Positions 26,060 through 34,033 of a stretch of DNA of 64,000 nucleotides are shown here, in pieces (position 1 is the first letter of the stretch; each line of letters starts with the position of its first letter). Source of the stretch: an uncultured Dorea sp. (GTDB taxonomy: Bacteria > Bacillota > Clostridia > Lachnospirales > Lachnospiraceae). The stretch lies in the NCBI GenBank assembly GCA_910589275.1, contig CAJUTH010000001.1:98471-162470 (forward strand), read 5' to 3'. Both the position numbers and the translations under genes were made by a program. The notes below the pieces were generated by a model. That model made no database searches and had not been told where the DNA came from. It saw only the letters and a list, made by a program, of their open reading frames with translations.

Positions 26060-26974
26060 GTGGAACAGTTTATCAGGTATTTATATGAATATCAGCAAGG
26101 GAGGCCCAGCAGGAATGTGGGGTTTGTGAAGGTAGAACGGGAAGAAGAGCAGACGACGGTGCATATACATGGAAAAGGTCTTCAGCTAGGAAGGGAGACG
26201 GAACTTCGGCTGTACATTTTTTATATGGATGCAGAGACGCCGGTTGGCATTTTTCAGGGAATGATTACAAACATCAACCCTGCGGTAAACTATAGGCTGA
26301 CCTTTGATATGGAGGATGCCGGAGCGCCGGAAAATTATCCCAAGATACAGGGAATTATTATGGAATCAAAAGGGAAGCGCAAATTTGCGGCTGTATGGAG
26401 CGACCTTCCGGTGGATGTAGAGCTTATGCGCGAGTGGGAGGAACCGGAAAGTATTCCGCTAACGATGACAGAAGCTCTCCGGCAAAAGGCTGTCCATGAT
26501 TCGGTGGAAGAGAGCGGCGAGACGGCCACAGAGCGGCAGGAGCAGGAGGATGAAACGTACTCTGAACGGAAACTGCCAGAGGGCAGAGCCGTGGAACCGG
26601 AGCCTGCGGCTTTACTTGAAGAGGAGGTGGATGAATATATCACGCCTTCCGAAAGACAGTGTAAAAAAATATGCCGGCAGGAGATTGCCATGCTTCCCCG
26701 ATGCGAATGGCGTTTGGCCAACAATAGTTTTTTGCTTCATGGATGCTATAATTACCATCATTTGATGCTGATACAGGAAGGCGATGAATTGTGGCTTGGG
26801 ATACCGGGGATTTATCACAGCAGGGAAGCGAAAGCGGCAGAGGCTTTTGGATTTCCCAGATTCATTACTTCAGGCGAGCTGGATACAGAACTTAGCGCGG
26901 ATGAAAAGGAAGAGGGAGAAGAATTTGGGTATTGGTGCCGTAGAGTTAGAAGAATGAATAATTTTTCTCTGTAG
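26060..26974 (+). CDS. Conserved hypothetical protein (Lachnospiraceae-type)
   Basis: 304-aa soluble protein, function unknown. The N-terminal ~125 residues look like a beta-rich domain (RNVGFVKVEREEEQTTVHIH, ELRLYIFYMDAETPVGIFQG). A variable acidic linker (~135-190) follows, then a C-terminal domain with WRLANNSFLLHGCYNYHHL and LWLGIPGIYHSREAKAAEAF. I believe it matches a DUF found mainly in Lachnospiraceae but cannot confirm the number. Start is GTG 26060, with GGAAGTGGCG upstream. It overlaps or abuts tadA and shares its direction, so may be co-transcribed with dgt and tadA. Confidence 0.75.
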   Translation: MEQFIRYLYEYQQGRPSRNVGFVKVEREEEQTTVHIHGKGLQLGRETELRLYIFYMDAETPVGIFQGMITNINPAVNYRLTFDMEDAGAPENYPKIQGIIMESKGKRKFAAVWSDLPVDVELMREWEEPESIPLTMTEALRQKAVHDSVEESGETATERQEQEDETYSERKLPEGRAVEPEPAALLEEEVDEYITPSERQCKKICRQEIAMLPRCEWRLANNSFLLHGCYNYHHLMLIQEGDELWLGIPGIYHSREAKAAEAFGFPRFITSGELDTELSADEKEEGEEFGYWCRRVRRMNNFSL

Positions 26975-26997
26975 TGAAAAAGGAGGAAGGCATCTGC

Positions 26998-27486
26998 ATG
27001 GTGAATGAAGATGTAAAATTTATGAGAGAGGCCCTCAGGCAGGCAAAGAAAGCGTATGCGTTAGAGGAAACGCCAATCGGCTGTGTGATTGTACAGGGAG
27101 GAAAGATTATCAGCCGAGGGTATAACCGCAGGAATACGGATAAGAACCCTCTGGCCCATGCAGAACTTACGGCGATTCGGAAGGCCAGTAGGAAGATAGG
27201 GGACTGGCGGCTTGAGGGGTGTACGATGTATGTGACGCTGGAGCCTTGCCAGATGTGCGCCGGTGCGATTGTGCAGTCCCGCATAGACCGGGTGGTTGTA
27301 GGCTGCATGAACCCGAAAGCCGGATGCGCGGGATCTATTCTGAATCTGTTGAATGTGGCGGCATTTAATCATCAGGCGGAACTTGAGACCGGAGTGCTTG
27401 AGGAGGAATGCAGCGAACTTATGAGACAATTTTTTAGGGAACTCAGGGAACGGAAGAAAGAAGAAAAAAAGAGCCTTGTACCATAA
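26998..27486 (+). CDS. tadA: tRNA adenosine(34) deaminase
   Basis: 162-aa zinc enzyme converting A34 to inosine in the tRNA-Arg wobble position. The active site is complete: HAELTAIRKA (zinc His and the proton-shuttling Glu) and EPCQMCAGAI (two zinc Cys). ATG 26998 is chosen, with AAGGAGGAAGG just upstream; the GTG at 26974 precedes that site. The last codons overlap the terminator of the convergent SRP RNA gene. Confidence 0.95.
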   Translation: MVNEDVKFMREALRQAKKAYALEETPIGCVIVQGGKIISRGYNRRNTDKNPLAHAELTAIRKASRKIGDWRLEGCTMYVTLEPCQMCAGAIVQSRIDRVVVGCMNPKAGCAGSILNLLNVAAFNHQAELETGVLEEECSELMRQFFRELRERKKEEKKSLVP

Positions 27487-27510
27487 CTGGAGTCAGATAT
27501 GGGCAAGGCT
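27471..27510 (-). terminator. Terminator of the SRP RNA gene, within the tadA 3' end
   Basis: Arms GAGCCTTG (27471-27478) and CAAGGCTC (27503-27510). Read on the minus strand the hairpin is followed by TTTTTTTCTTC, so it serves the minus strand. The T-run lies inside the tadA coding sequence. Confidence 0.75.
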
Positions 27511-27544
27511 CATAAATTTCCACCTGTGCGGATAAATTTTTATT

Positions 27545-27812
27545 TTGTGCATTGCGCTTCGAACTAAACCAATGAACGTTACCTTGACAGTTAACTCAGC
27601 CCAGGCACCCTCACGGCACCCGGAAGGTTCTGCTTAGTGCTGCTTCGTTCCCGACCTGACACGGTTCACGGATTTCCGTCGCGTGAGACCCAGGCATCAA
27701 CGCCACTTATCAAGGGCAGCTTCACCAGCAAACGCCCTCTGCGCAATATCACCCCTGCTATAGCGGATTGCAGGTTCAAGGTACCGCTACCACCCCGGCT
27801 GCACGAAACATA
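27545..27812 (-). ncRNA. ffs: Signal recognition particle RNA (large Gram-positive type)
   Basis: Minus-strand SRP RNA, which with Ffh targets nascent membrane and secreted proteins. Domain IV is at about 27632-27660: the minus strand reads GTCAGGTCGGGAACGAAGCAGC, shown here in two parts, GTCAGGTCGGGAAC and GAAGCAGCACTAAG, with a GGAA tetraloop and the asymmetric A-rich loop. The 5' part (GCCGGGGTGGTAGCGGTACC) and the long Alu-like arms mark the ~265-base Bacillus/Clostridium type. Ends are estimated by eye to within ~10 bases. Confidence 0.9.
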
Positions 27813-27845
27813 TTGTAGCCTGTTTCTATGGAAAAGTCAAGGATA

Positions 27846-28250
27846 TTATAAAAGGCGCAAAAAAGCTTCATAGAAAAGTTTTTCTTTCTTTTCTTTGTCG
27901 TTCCTAGGGATTCCCACTCGGTCAAGAGCCTTTTGGACTGCGGTTTTTGCTGAATCCACAGTGCTGCCTAATATATCCTGTCCTTTGCCGTTCACCATAT
28001 TTTCGATAGACATGGCAAACAGAGCAGTAATCTGGGTAAACTTACCTTCCGAATCCATTCCGTAGCCGTTTGTGCCGCTTTCTGCTTCTGCCTTTATCCA
28101 GGCGTTTCTTACATTATCCGGTACAGACGGTCCTAGGACGTCTAATCCGTTAAATGATCTGCTTGGCATATTTGTCTGCGTGGATGCCGCGTTTCGGTTA
28201 TATCTAGGGACGCCGTTTAATGCGGGGCCTCTGCGAATGCCATTTATCAC
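27846..28250 (-). CDS. Hypothetical 134-aa protein
   Basis: Unrecognised soluble protein. The N-terminal ~45 residues are basic and Asn/Ser-rich (INGIRRGPALNGVPRYNRN); the rest is helical (ITALFAMSIENMVNGKGQD, STVDSAKTAVQKALDRVGIP). The start is GTG 28250: AAAGGAGG lies 8 bases upstream, while the longer ATG start at 28271 would put that site inside the gene. GTG shares one base with the TAG stop of the HTH gene ahead (TAGTG), so the two are translationally coupled. Confidence 0.65.
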   Translation of the reverse strand: MINGIRRGPALNGVPRYNRNAASTQTNMPSRSFNGLDVLGPSVPDNVRNAWIKAEAESGTNGYGMDSEGKFTQITALFAMSIENMVNGKGQDILGSTVDSAKTAVQKALDRVGIPRNDKEKKEKLFYEAFLRLL

Positions 28251-28564
28251 TATATTGTCCTCCTTTCGCATAACGCTTCAGCTTGTTTTTGTTGTTTTGA
28301 TTTTTCCTGCCGGATAATTCGCTGAATACTTTTCTTTGCAAGAAAATATTCGTCTGCGAGAATTTGTACGGATTTTCCTTCTGTAAATTCTTTGTAAATC
28401 CGGGCGTTTCTTCTAGCAAGAGATGCCTTGGTTGCGGTCTGCTCTCCCCATGGCTTCTTTTCTTCCGCCTTTTTTGGGATATAGAGCATAGCGCCGTCTA
28501 CATACTGCTGTAATTGTTCGATTAATTCCTGCGGTAAAATATCTGCCGCACGTATATAATCCAT
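28250..28564 (-). CDS. CD3324-like helix-turn-helix protein
   Basis: 104-aa protein of the type annotated CD3324 family in clostridia. N-terminal block DYIRAADILPQELIEQLQQY with YIPKK, then a basic middle, and a C-terminal helix-turn-helix (YKEFTEGKSVQILADEYFLA, KKSIQRIIRQEK) that resembles Mor/resolvase-type DNA-binding folds. Probably a DNA-binding regulator; target unknown. AGGTGAATTC precedes ATG 28564. Transcribed with the 134-aa gene. Confidence 0.75.
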   Translation of the reverse strand: MDYIRAADILPQELIEQLQQYVDGAMLYIPKKAEEKKPWGEQTATKASLARRNARIYKEFTEGKSVQILADEYFLAKKSIQRIIRQEKSKQQKQAEALCERRTI

Positions 28565-28572
28565 GAATTCAC

Positions 28573-28683
28573 CTATATAGAGATTGCAGGTTCTGCTTCG
28601 GTTAATCTGTCGTTCATAACCGATGTTATTCTCTTATGTATATTTATCAAAAAGAGTCCATGACAAAAAACAGTCTTCTGCAA
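28573..28683 (-). CDS. Possible 36-aa small protein or leader peptide
   Basis: TTG start 28683 with AAAGGAAGAG upstream on the minus strand. The reading frame ends with TAG overlapping the AGGTG ribosome site of the HTH gene, which is typical of coupled leader peptides. The sequence (QKTVFCHGLFLINIHKRI) has no recognisable relatives. Low confidence. Confidence 0.25.
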   Translation of the reverse strand: MQKTVFCHGLFLINIHKRITSVMNDRLTEAEPAISI

Positions 28684-28890
28684 TCCGCTCTTCCTTTCTC
28701 TTTTATACAACTGCTATGCTATTGCGTTTAAAAATGGGCGTTCAACTCCTTTCATAAAAATTCTATGGAGACACATAATTTCCAAGCTCATCTCCTTTCT
28801 TGTCTGTGTATTCCATAAGCAATATATCATTATTTTATCACACAGATCATGAAAGCAAAGCACATGTTTTTATAAAATTAAAGATGTGCC

Positions 28891-28919
28891 TTGTTTACCT
28901 TGAGGAACTGTTGTAGAAT
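28891..28919 (+). promoter_or_regulatory. Promoter placing the start codon near +1
   Basis: TTGTTT, 17-base spacer, TAGAAT. The ATG of the radical SAM gene begins 10 bases after the -10 box, so the transcript would be nearly leaderless. Confidence 0.5.
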
Positions 28920-28928
28920 GTAGCTATT

Positions 28929-30638
28929 ATGAAGATTTTACTTGTTGCCGTTAATGCAAAGTATATACATTCCAATCCGGCTGTGTATAGTCTGAGGGCT
29001 TATGCGCAGTCTTTTCTTGATGCGCGGGAGAAAAAACGGGAGATTTTGACTGCGGAGTATACGATTAATCAGCAGATAGGCGCGATTCTTCGGGATATTT
29101 ACCAGAAGGCTCCGGATATGCTGTGTTTTTCCTGTTATATCTGGAACATTTCGTGCATAGAGAAGATTGTAAGGGATATTCATAAGGTATTGCCGCGGAC
29201 CGCAATTTGGCTTGGGGGACCGGAGGTATCCTATGACGCCAAGGCGGTATTGGAGCGCCTGTGGGAGGTTACCGGGGTTATGAAAGGAGAGGGGGAAGAG
29301 ACCTTCGCTCATTTGGCGGCAGGAGAGCATCTGAGAGGGATTCTTGGAATTACCTACCGGGATGCGAACGGCGGGATTGTTGAAAATCCTTGGCGCGAGG
29401 CGGTGGATTTAAATAAAGTTCCGTTTATCTATCAGGATATGACAGATTTTGAACATAGAATTGTATATTATGAAAGCAGCAGGGGATGCCCGTTTTGCTG
29501 CAGCTATTGCTTGTCTTCACTGGAGAAGAAGCTGCGGTTTCGGAATCTGGAGCTTGTAAAGCGGGAACTGTCTTTTTTTATCGAACATGAAGTGCCACAG
29601 GTGAAGTTTGTTGACAGAACCTTTAACTGTAACCATAAGCATGCAATGGCTATCTGGCGGTATATAATGAAGAAGGACAGAGGAATTACGAATTTTCATT
29701 TTGAAATTGCCGCGGATTTGTTGAATGAGGAAGAGCTGGAATTGATTGGCCGTATGCGTCCGGGCTTGATTCAACTAGAAATCGGTGTGCAGACCGTGAA
29801 TCCAGAGACGTTACATGAAATCCGCAGAACAATGTGTTTTGAGAAGACAGCGGAAAATGTGCGGAGAATCCAGAAAAAAGGGAATGTGCATCAGCATTTG
29901 GATTTAATCGCGGGGCTGCCCTTTGAGAATTTAGACAGCTTTCGCAGAAGCTTTAATGAGGTGTATGATTTAAGGCCTCAGCAGCTACAGCTTGGTTTTT
30001 TAAAAGTGCTGAAGGGTTCTTTTATGGAGGAGAATCAGAAGAGCTATGGATTGGCGTATCAGAGCAGACCTCCTTATGAGGTGTTGTATACCAAATGGCT
30101 TTCTTATGGCGACGTGCTGAAGCTGAAGGGTATAGAGGAAATGGTGGAGGTTTATTATAACAGCGGCCAGTTTACAAAAACGATGCCGGTGCTAAAAGAG
30201 GGATTTACAGATGCATTTACTTTGTATATGAGGCTGGCAGAATATTATGAGGGTTCAGGATTGAACCTGGTGAACCATGCAAGGGCGGCAAGATATGAGA
30301 TTTTGCTGGGATTTGCAAAGGAAACTTCCCGGGAAAAGGCAGAGTTGATTAGAGAGTTGTTGATTTATGATTACTATCTTCGGGAAAATGCGAAGAGCCG
30401 TCCTGAATTTGCGGGAGAGTATCGGATAGACAAAGAGACTCTGCGGGCATTTTATGAAAAAGAGTGCCGGGATCATATCTATCTACAGGGATATGAACAA
30501 TATGACAAAAACCAGATGAGGAAGATGACGCATCTGGAATATTTTCAGAAGCTGGGGGAAACGGTGCTTTTTGACTATAGCAGAAGGAATCCTTTGAATC
30601 AGCAGGCTCGTACGGTTATTGTTGCAAACGTGCGGTAA
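28929..30638 (+). CDS. B12-binding domain radical SAM protein (DUF4080-type)
   Basis: 569-aa protein. Residues 1-140 form a B12-binding-like Rossmann domain (KILLVAVNAKYIHSNPAVYS, AIWLGGPEVSYDA) without an obvious DxHxxG cobalamin motif. The radical SAM core starts near residue 185 with RGCPFCCSYC, the CxxxCxxC cluster site, followed by FVDRTFNCN and QLEIGVQTVNPETL. The C-terminal ~200 residues (YEVLYTKWLSYGDVLKLKGI) are typical of DUF4080 members. The reaction is unknown. No ribosome site is visible before ATG 28929, though homologues begin at this residue. A MITE-like element lies 15 bases past the stop. Confidence 0.85.
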   Translation: MKILLVAVNAKYIHSNPAVYSLRAYAQSFLDAREKKREILTAEYTINQQIGAILRDIYQKAPDMLCFSCYIWNISCIEKIVRDIHKVLPRTAIWLGGPEVSYDAKAVLERLWEVTGVMKGEGEETFAHLAAGEHLRGILGITYRDANGGIVENPWREAVDLNKVPFIYQDMTDFEHRIVYYESSRGCPFCCSYCLSSLEKKLRFRNLELVKRELSFFIEHEVPQVKFVDRTFNCNHKHAMAIWRYIMKKDRGITNFHFEIAADLLNEEELELIGRMRPGLIQLEIGVQTVNPETLHEIRRTMCFEKTAENVRRIQKKGNVHQHLDLIAGLPFENLDSFRRSFNEVYDLRPQQLQLGFLKVLKGSFMEENQKSYGLAYQSRPPYEVLYTKWLSYGDVLKLKGIEEMVEVYYNSGQFTKTMPVLKEGFTDAFTLYMRLAEYYEGSGLNLVNHARAARYEILLGFAKETSREKAELIRELLIYDYYLRENAKSRPEFAGEYRIDKETLRAFYEKECRDHIYLQGYEQYDKNQMRKMTHLEYFQKLGETVLFDYSRRNPLNQQARTVIVANVR

Positions 30639-30653
30639 AAAAGGTATACTGAT

Positions 30654-30799
30654 GTTACTGTTCATGACTCAGGAATGCGCTGAACTGCGCATTCCGTGAG
30701 AACGTGATTCAAGTGTGAGGGGCGATTTTTGCGTGGCAAAATTTTGAATATCGCCCCGAATTGTTGCTATGAACGGACTCCCGGGCCGTGAATAGTAAC
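30654..30799 (+). mobile_element. MITE-like structured element, copy 1 (146 bp)
   Basis: Terminal inverted repeats GTTACTGTTCATGAC (30654-30668) and GCCGTGAATAGTAAC (30785-30799) match at 12 of 15 positions. Inside are a perfect 9-bp hairpin GGAATGCGC / GCGCATTCC (30672-30695) and a second GGGGCGAT / ATCGCCCC pairing (about 30719-30757). It shares CAGGA, TCCGTGAGAAC and CAAGxGxGA in the same order with the element at 46581-46722 read on the other strand. No coding capacity; probably non-autonomous. Confidence 0.65.
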
Positions 30800-30872
30800 T
30801 ACTTATTGAACTACGAATGCTCAATCAGGTATGATAAAAAAGGTACGATATTAGGAAAAGTGAGGGAATGAT

Positions 30873-30977
30873 ATGGATTTTCATAATAAAAGAACGAAAA
30901 GAATCATGGCAATTGTGATTATTGTTATTGTAGTAGCGATGATTGCAACAGCAATACTGCCTGCGATGACGATATAA
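30873..30977 (+). CDS. Small single-helix membrane protein (34 aa)
   Basis: Short gene: basic N-terminus MDFHNKRTKRIM followed by one hydrophobic helix rich in Ile/Val (AIVIIVIVVAMIATAILP). GTGAGGGAATGAT gives a ribosome site before ATG 30873, and the VanW-family gene follows 16 bases after its stop, so the two are likely co-transcribed. Function unknown; a helper or regulator of the neighbouring envelope protein is possible. Confidence 0.6.
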   Translation: MDFHNKRTKRIMAIVIIVIVVAMIATAILPAMTI

Positions 30978-30993
30978 AATAAGGAGTGAAGGA

Positions 30994-32577
30994 ATGGCAG
31001 CGAGAAAAAGAAGCAGGGGCCGCCGCAGACAGGCTGATAACTATCGTAAAAAGAAGCTGAAAATGGCTGCTCTGCTGACGGTGGCAGGCCTTGTTATCGT
31101 GTTTGGCGGGGTGTATCTGGCGCTTCGCAGTTATGTGGGAAAGACCGATAAGGATGCTATCTGTAATAATATTTTTATTGGAACAATGGATGTATCCGGA
31201 ATGACGCAGGCTGAAGCGGCGTCGGCGCTTAGGGAACAGGCTGAAGCGGACGCGGGTATTATGGTGACATTAAAGCTCCGGGAGCATAATATAGAAACGT
31301 CTCTTGGGGAATTTGGCTATCATAGTCCGGACATTGATAAGCTGGTGAAGAAGGCTGTTGATTATGGTAAAAAAGGCAGCATGTGGAAACGTTACCGGCA
31401 GATGAAAAAATTAGAGGATGAGGCTCATATACTGAAAGAGAACTATACAATAGAGGAAAAGAAGGTTGCCGTGCTGCTTGAAGAGAAGGCGGGCGCTCTT
31501 CTCCAAGGGCCGGAGGATGCATATATTACCAGAACGGAAGACGGCATGCTTAATATCGTGGATGAAAAAGAAGGGGAGACTATTGATACAAAGGGCATGC
31601 TTGAGAATATTACTGGTTATTTGAACGGGGAATGGAAACATGAGGCCTTCAGTATGGAGCTTGCTGTTATCAGGGAGAAACCGGAAATCATAAGGGCAGA
31701 TTTGGAACAGATTACCGATGAACTGGGCTCTTATTCGACTGATGCCGGAGGCGGACAGCGCTGGACGAATTTAAAGACTGGCGTTGGTAAGCTGAATGGT
31801 ATTATTATGAAGCCGGGGGAGGAATTATCGGTCTATGATACTACAGCGCCTTACGATGAAGAGCATGGTTATGTAGAGGGGACGGCTTATGAGAACGGAC
31901 AGGTGGTTCCGTCTTATGGCGGAGGAATCTGTCAGGTTTCTACAACTCTTTACAATGCGGCGATTTATGCCGAGCTGGAGATTGTGGAAAGGTATCCTCA
32001 TTCCATGGCGGTAGATTATGTGGAACCGTCAAGAGATGCGGCGATTGCAGGCGGAGTTATGGATTTTCGGTTTAAGAATCCCTATCCGACACCCATATAT
32101 ATTTTTGGGGAGATTGATTCAGCAAATCAGCTCCGGGTGGTGATTTACGGTAAGGAGACCAGGCCGGAAAACCGTAGTATAGAATTTGAGAGCGAGACGT
32201 TAAGTACGGAAAATTATTCAGTAACATATAAGGCGGCTCCTAATCGTAGCTTTGGCGACATAGAATACACCGGAAGTCCTCATACGGGAAGAGAAGCAAG
32301 ATTGTGGAAGGTGATTTATGAAAATGGCGCGGAGGTCAGCCGGGATATTTTTAATACCAGTACATATGCGAAATCAGACCAAATAGTGGAGGTGGGAACT
32401 GCCGGGGGAAGTGCGGAGGCAGTAAGCGCACTGGAAACTGCGATTGCAAGTCAGGATTTGGATGCGATTAACAGCGCGATTGAGGCCGGATATGGAAGCG
32501 ATGACGGTGAGAGCAGCGACAGCCAGGAAGGAGAACTCGACGCGGAGACAGATGGAGAAACGGAGACGACACAATGA
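30994..32577 (+). CDS. VanW-family envelope protein
   Basis: 527-aa protein. A basic N-terminus (ARKRSRGRRRQADNYRKKK) and one membrane helix (residues ~22-45) anchor it with the bulk outside. A YoaR-like putative peptidoglycan-binding domain follows (residues ~90-240). The VanW domain (about 260-390) has GIIMKPGEELSVYDTTAPYD and VPSYGGGICQVSTTLYNAA. A further beta domain and an acidic low-complexity tail (SDDGESSDSQEGELDAETDG) end the protein. The role of VanW in vancomycin resistance clusters is undefined; here a cell-wall function is likely. Its TGA overlaps the next ATG. Confidence 0.88.
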   Translation: MAARKRSRGRRRQADNYRKKKLKMAALLTVAGLVIVFGGVYLALRSYVGKTDKDAICNNIFIGTMDVSGMTQAEAASALREQAEADAGIMVTLKLREHNIETSLGEFGYHSPDIDKLVKKAVDYGKKGSMWKRYRQMKKLEDEAHILKENYTIEEKKVAVLLEEKAGALLQGPEDAYITRTEDGMLNIVDEKEGETIDTKGMLENITGYLNGEWKHEAFSMELAVIREKPEIIRADLEQITDELGSYSTDAGGGQRWTNLKTGVGKLNGIIMKPGEELSVYDTTAPYDEEHGYVEGTAYENGQVVPSYGGGICQVSTTLYNAAIYAELEIVERYPHSMAVDYVEPSRDAAIAGGVMDFRFKNPYPTPIYIFGEIDSANQLRVVIYGKETRPENRSIEFESETLSTENYSVTYKAAPNRSFGDIEYTGSPHTGREARLWKVIYENGAEVSRDIFNTSTYAKSDQIVEVGTAGGSAEAVSALETAIASQDLDAINSAIEAGYGSDDGESSDSQEGELDAETDGETETTQ

Positions 32578-33518
32578 TTCAGCGGGAACTAGACAAAGAC
32601 GGAAACAAAGCCTCTGATCATAGAGAGAGATCGGCATTTTTCTGTACGGGGACCTATTATGGAAGTATGAGAGATATTGGCGCTTATGCACTTATGATAC
32701 AGGCGAATGAGCTGGCATCATGGGGAATCTATGCAGCGTCGGCAGAGGCGCAGATTACCATTCCGGCAGATATGGATAAATCCAGAATTAATTCTATTAG
32801 AAATCATTTGAAGGGGGCGGTAAAAAGGCTTTCCGAGGAAGGCTTTCTTATAGAAGAGCTGAAGATACAGGGGGGAATCCAGACAGCGGTAAAGGTGCCG
32901 GCAGTAAGGGTTACAGTAGCAGGAAGCGAGAGGACAAAACGTCTGCAGAGCGCTTGCCTGACCGCGCGAGCCGGTCAGGATATTCTGCTTGCAGGATGGG
33001 TTGGTATCGAAGGAATGCTTCGGATTGTCGGAGAAAGGGAGCGGGAACTGAGAGAGAGATTTACCCCATCCTTTATCCGGCAGATCAAGGCTTTCGACAG
33101 AGAGATAACAGGGTTTCGGAAGATAGCGGCAGCAAAAGAAGCGGGGATATCTTTTATCCGGCAGATTACAGAAGGCGGGATTTTTGCGGCTCTTTGGAGG
33201 CTGTCTCAGGAGACAGGGCTTGGAATGGAGCTGGACATGAAGAAGTTTGCCGTCAGGCAGGAAACCGTAGAGGTGTGCGAATATTTCCGCTTGAATCCGT
33301 ACCAGCTTACCTCCGGAGGGAGTTTTCTGATGCTGGCGGAGCACGGCGGGGCGGCCGCAGAGGCACTTCGCCAGAAAGGAATCGCGGCGGCGGTGATCGG
33401 ACAGCTTAACGGCGGCAATGATAAGGTAATCCGCAACGGAGAAGAGATGCGGTATATCGACCGCCCGGCGCCGGATGAGCTGATGAAGGTTTTTGATCGG
33501 TCTGTGGATGTTATATAA
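32574..33518 (+). CDS. AIR-synthase-related (PurM/HypE-like) protein, degenerate N-half
   Basis: 314-aa protein whose C-terminal half matches the AIR synthase C-terminal domain (ILLAGWVGIEGMLRIV, ITEGGIFAALWRLSQETGLG, FRLNPYQLTSGGSFLMLAEH). The first half aligns only from the IGAYALMIQANELASWG stretch. The glycine/aspartate ATP-binding start of PurM/HypE is missing, and the usual GGHTE region reads GGIQTAVKVP. It may therefore bind a nucleotide differently or be a non-catalytic relative. The start overlaps the VanW gene (ATGA), so the two are translationally linked, an unusual pairing. Confidence 0.75.
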   Translation: MIQRELDKDGNKASDHRERSAFFCTGTYYGSMRDIGAYALMIQANELASWGIYAASAEAQITIPADMDKSRINSIRNHLKGAVKRLSEEGFLIEELKIQGGIQTAVKVPAVRVTVAGSERTKRLQSACLTARAGQDILLAGWVGIEGMLRIVGERERELRERFTPSFIRQIKAFDREITGFRKIAAAKEAGISFIRQITEGGIFAALWRLSQETGLGMELDMKKFAVRQETVEVCEYFRLNPYQLTSGGSFLMLAEHGGAAAEALRQKGIAAAVIGQLNGGNDKVIRNGEEMRYIDRPAPDELMKVFDRSVDVI

Positions 33519-33541
33519 GTGAATAAAGGAGAGAAAGAGTT

Positions 33542-34033
33542 ATGGAAGTTACGAGACAGCAGATATTAAATTATATGGAAAGAAACTGTAAAGTTGACGC
33601 TGCGGAGCTGGCGGTTCTTTTGGGAACAGACGAGGCTACGGTGAAACGTGAGATTGCGTATATGGAAAAGGAGAAGATTATCTGCGGATATCATACGATG
33701 ATCGACTGGGACAAGGCCGGGGTTGAGAAGGTGAATGCGCTGATCGAGGTAAGGGTGACACCCCAGAGGGGAATGGGATTTGAGAAGATTGCAGAGAGGA
33801 TTTATAACTACCCGGAGGTTTCTTCGATTTCTCTTATTTCAGGTGCGTATGATTTTCTGGTGACGATTGAGGGGAAATCCTTGATGGAGGTATCTAGGTT
33901 TGTATCGGAGAAGCTCTCGCCGATCGACGAGGTAGTGGGGACCGCTACGCATTTTATTTTGAAGAAATATAAGGATCATGGAACGATTCTGGCACAGAAA
34001 GAGAAAGCGGAAAGGATGCTGGTGACACTTTAA
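33542..34033 (+). CDS. Lrp/AsnC-family transcriptional regulator
   Basis: 163-aa feast/famine regulator. The N-terminal winged helix (TRQQILNYMERNCKVDAAEL, LGTDEATVKREIAYME) is followed by a RAM/Lrp ligand-binding domain (VNALIEVRVTPQRGMGFEKI, VSSISLISGAYDFLVTIEG). Such proteins sense amino acids and act as octamers. It sits directly before an aminotransferase gene with no gap and probably regulates it and itself. AAAGGAGAG precedes the ATG. Confidence 0.92.
   Translation: MEVTRQQILNYMERNCKVDAAELAVLLGTDEATVKREIAYMEKEKIICGYHTMIDWDKAGVEKVNALIEVRVTPQRGMGFEKIAERIYNYPEVSSISLISGAYDFLVTIEGKSLMEVSRFVSEKLSPIDEVVGTATHFILKKYKDHGTILAQKEKAERMLVTL

Larger units (their letters stand above)
28565..28928 (+). 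other. 364-base divergent intergenic region
   Basis: Separates the minus-strand HTH pair from the plus-strand radical SAM gene. Towards the plus gene it has one promoter (28891-28919). On the minus strand it holds a possible small gene (28573-28683) and a TATAAA-type -10 at about 28710. A further AAAGGAGATGAGC-TTG start (23 codons) near 28780 is not convincing. Confidence 0.5.

Noticed and set aside
30797..30835. TTATTGAAC near 30800 as a fifth RTTAGNA hairpin
   Set aside because: The loop reads TACGAATGC and the right arm pairs poorly; probably chance or a decayed copy.
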